Source of the DNA: Novosphingobium sp. ERN07
GTDB lineage: Bacteria; Pseudomonadota; Alphaproteobacteria; Sphingomonadales; Sphingomonadaceae
Direction of reading: 5' to 3'
DNA length: 64,000 nucleotides
NCBI RefSeq assembly: GCF_012641335.1
Contig: NZ_JABAID010000008.1
Location: 124,001-188,000, forward strand
Numbering within the stretch: the first letter of the stretch is position 1; each line of letters starts with the position of its first letter. The position numbers and the translations under genes are program-made. The notes under the pieces are model-generated. The model ran no database searches. It was not told the DNA's origin and saw only the letters and a program-made list of their open reading frames with translations. Below are positions 62,816 through 64,000 of the stretch, one piece after another.

Positions 62816-64000
62816 CTACTTCTGCCGCCGGATGAAATCGCGCAGGTCTGCCGACAGCTTCCTGCGGTCGGCATCGCGCACATACATCATGTGCCCAGCG
62901 TCGTAGTAATGGAACTCCACCCGGTCCTGCGGCCAGCCGGGGCGGTTCATCGCATACTCCGCAAAATAGAACGGCGTGGCGAAATCGTACCAGCCCTGAC
63001 CGACCCAGACCTTGGTCCTGCTGTTTTCGCGCAACGTCCGCGCAAGGCCCGGCGCAACGTTGACATATGTGTCGCGTCCCACGCCGATGCGCCAGTCCCA
63101 CGGGCCAACGGGGCCGATGGACACATAGCTGCGGTCGGTCTTGTAGCCCAGATCGCCACGCAGATAGGCATTCACCGCCGCCGGATAGCTGGCATCGATG
63201 CCGTAGAAGCTGGGATCGTTGTCCGGCTCTTCACCGGTATTATCATAATCCTTGCCGGTATAGCGCGCATCGAGCCTGCCGATGGACAGGCCCCGGTCCC
63301 GCAGCAGTTCCTTGTAGAACCGGCCAGGGCTGACGCGCAGATTGGCGCGGTCGAGATAGTCTTCAGACAACCCCGTCAATTGCGCCATCCGCGTCCGCAC
63401 GCTAGCGCGCTCTTCGGCAGACAGGCTGTTACCCTTTAGCAGCGCCGCCACATAAGGCCCGCTGGCAAAGGCGCGCGCTTCGGCCACCACCGCCTCGACC
63501 GTGGCCGGGCGCGGGTTCAGTTTGTTGTGATACCACGCGGCAGCGGCATAGCTGGGCAGATTGCCCATGTGCTGCAATTCATTGCCTTCATCCTCTGCCT
63601 CCAGCCCGAAATCGAGCACGGCGGAAATCAGGATCACCCCGTTCAGAGCCACATCGTTGTAGGCGCGGTTCAATTCGGCGGCGACAGCGGCAGAGCGCGT
63701 AGTGCCATAGGATTCACCGCCAAGGAATTTGGGTGCGTTCCAGCGATTGTGCTCGTTCAGCCAGAGCCGGATGAACTGCGCGATGGATTCGGCATCGGCC
63801 TTCACGCCCCAGAACGTCTTGGGATCGGTCCCGCCCAGCGCATAACTCCAGCCGGTGCCGACAGGATCGATGAACACCAGATCCGCCACATCCAGCAGCG
63901 ATTCCGGGTTCTCGGTAATGTCATAGGGCGGCGCGCCATCGTCCAGCGCGTCGGGCAGGTTCACCCGCTTCGGCCCGAAAGCCCCCATATGCAGCCACAG
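62816..64000 (-). CDS. S10-family serine carboxypeptidase-like protein (N-terminus outside window)
   Basis: At least 394 residues are visible, open to the window edge; the upstream part of the gene lies outside. The S10 motifs are HMGAFGP near the visible start, the nucleophile GGESYGT (Ser), WVGQGWYDFATP (Asp) and YYDAGHMMYV (His). It is an alpha/beta-hydrolase peptidase, probably exported in the periplasm. Its 3' end is followed by a GC palindrome. Confidence 0.93.
   Translation of the reverse strand: MWLHMGAFGPKRVNLPDALDDGAPPYDITENPESLLDVADLVFIDPVGTGWSYALGGTDPKTFWGVKADAESIAQFIRLWLNEHNRWNAPKFLGGESYGTTRSAAVAAELNRAYNDVALNGVILISAVLDFGLEAEDEGNELQHMGNLPSYAAAAWYHNKLNPRPATVEAVVAEARAFASGPYVAALLKGNSLSAEERASVRTRMAQLTGLSEDYLDRANLRVSPGRFYKELLRDRGLSIGRLDARYTGKDYDNTGEEPDNDPSFYGIDASYPAAVNAYLRGDLGYKTDRSYVSIGPVGPWDWRIGVGRDTYVNVAPGLARTLRENSRTKVWVGQGWYDFATPFYFAEYAMNRPGWPQDRVEFHYYDAGHMMYVRDADRRKLSADLRDFIRRQK

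Overview
The window looks like a chromosomal segment of a sphingomonad (order Sphingomonadales, probably Novosphingobium or a close relative). The support is the high GC content, the sphingomonad-style intergenic repeats, and the housekeeping block rpmH-rnpA-yidD-yidC-engB with dapE, msrA and folK. This assignment is inferred from gene content only.

Left part (1-20.1 kb), accessory and probably conjugative. A tightly overlapping minus-strand operon encodes an F-type type IV secretion system in the order traA-traL-traE-traK-traB-dsbC-traV-traC-orf133-trbI-traF(S26)-traW-traU-trbC-traN, with traN cut by the window edge. Divergent from it are an XRE-type regulator and an AlpA-type regulator. Next come cargo genes: an SNase/TPR gene pair, a nuclease-like/M15-like fusion protein, a HigB-HigA toxin-antitoxin pair whose antitoxin carries an ImmA/IrrE metallopeptidase domain, and an S24-type repressor that has lost its catalytic Ser and Lys. 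An IS110-family element follows.

Middle part (20.1-45 kb). A kup-kdpD-kdpE-like potassium operon is followed by a decayed IS5-type transposase. Then comes a two-partner secretion locus: an FhaC-type pore and a 4045-residue FhaB/CdiA-like exoprotein. Two paralogous sets of two-component genes flank this locus, each with a SHDLRQP-type histidine kinase and a NarL-type regulator. The exoprotein has a CdiA-like layout but ends in a proline-rich 13-residue repeat tail and a small cysteine-bounded domain instead of a toxin. A 267-bp MITE-like element has inserted exactly at its stop codon, and a diverged copy lies against the tRNA-Lys gene.

Right part (45-64 kb), core chromosome: tRNA-Lys, folK (apparently CTG-started), an aguB-like amidase, a methyltransferase, msrA, dapE and a glutathione transferase. 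The ribosome/membrane-insertase operon (with a clear sigma-70 promoter), an HWE-type histidine kinase, a CDC48-type AAA ATPase and a COG3650 lipoprotein come next. The last genes are a universal stress protein, a HAD hydrolase, a fatty-acid-hydroxylase family protein, a spermidine-synthase-like methyltransferase and a partial S10 carboxypeptidase.
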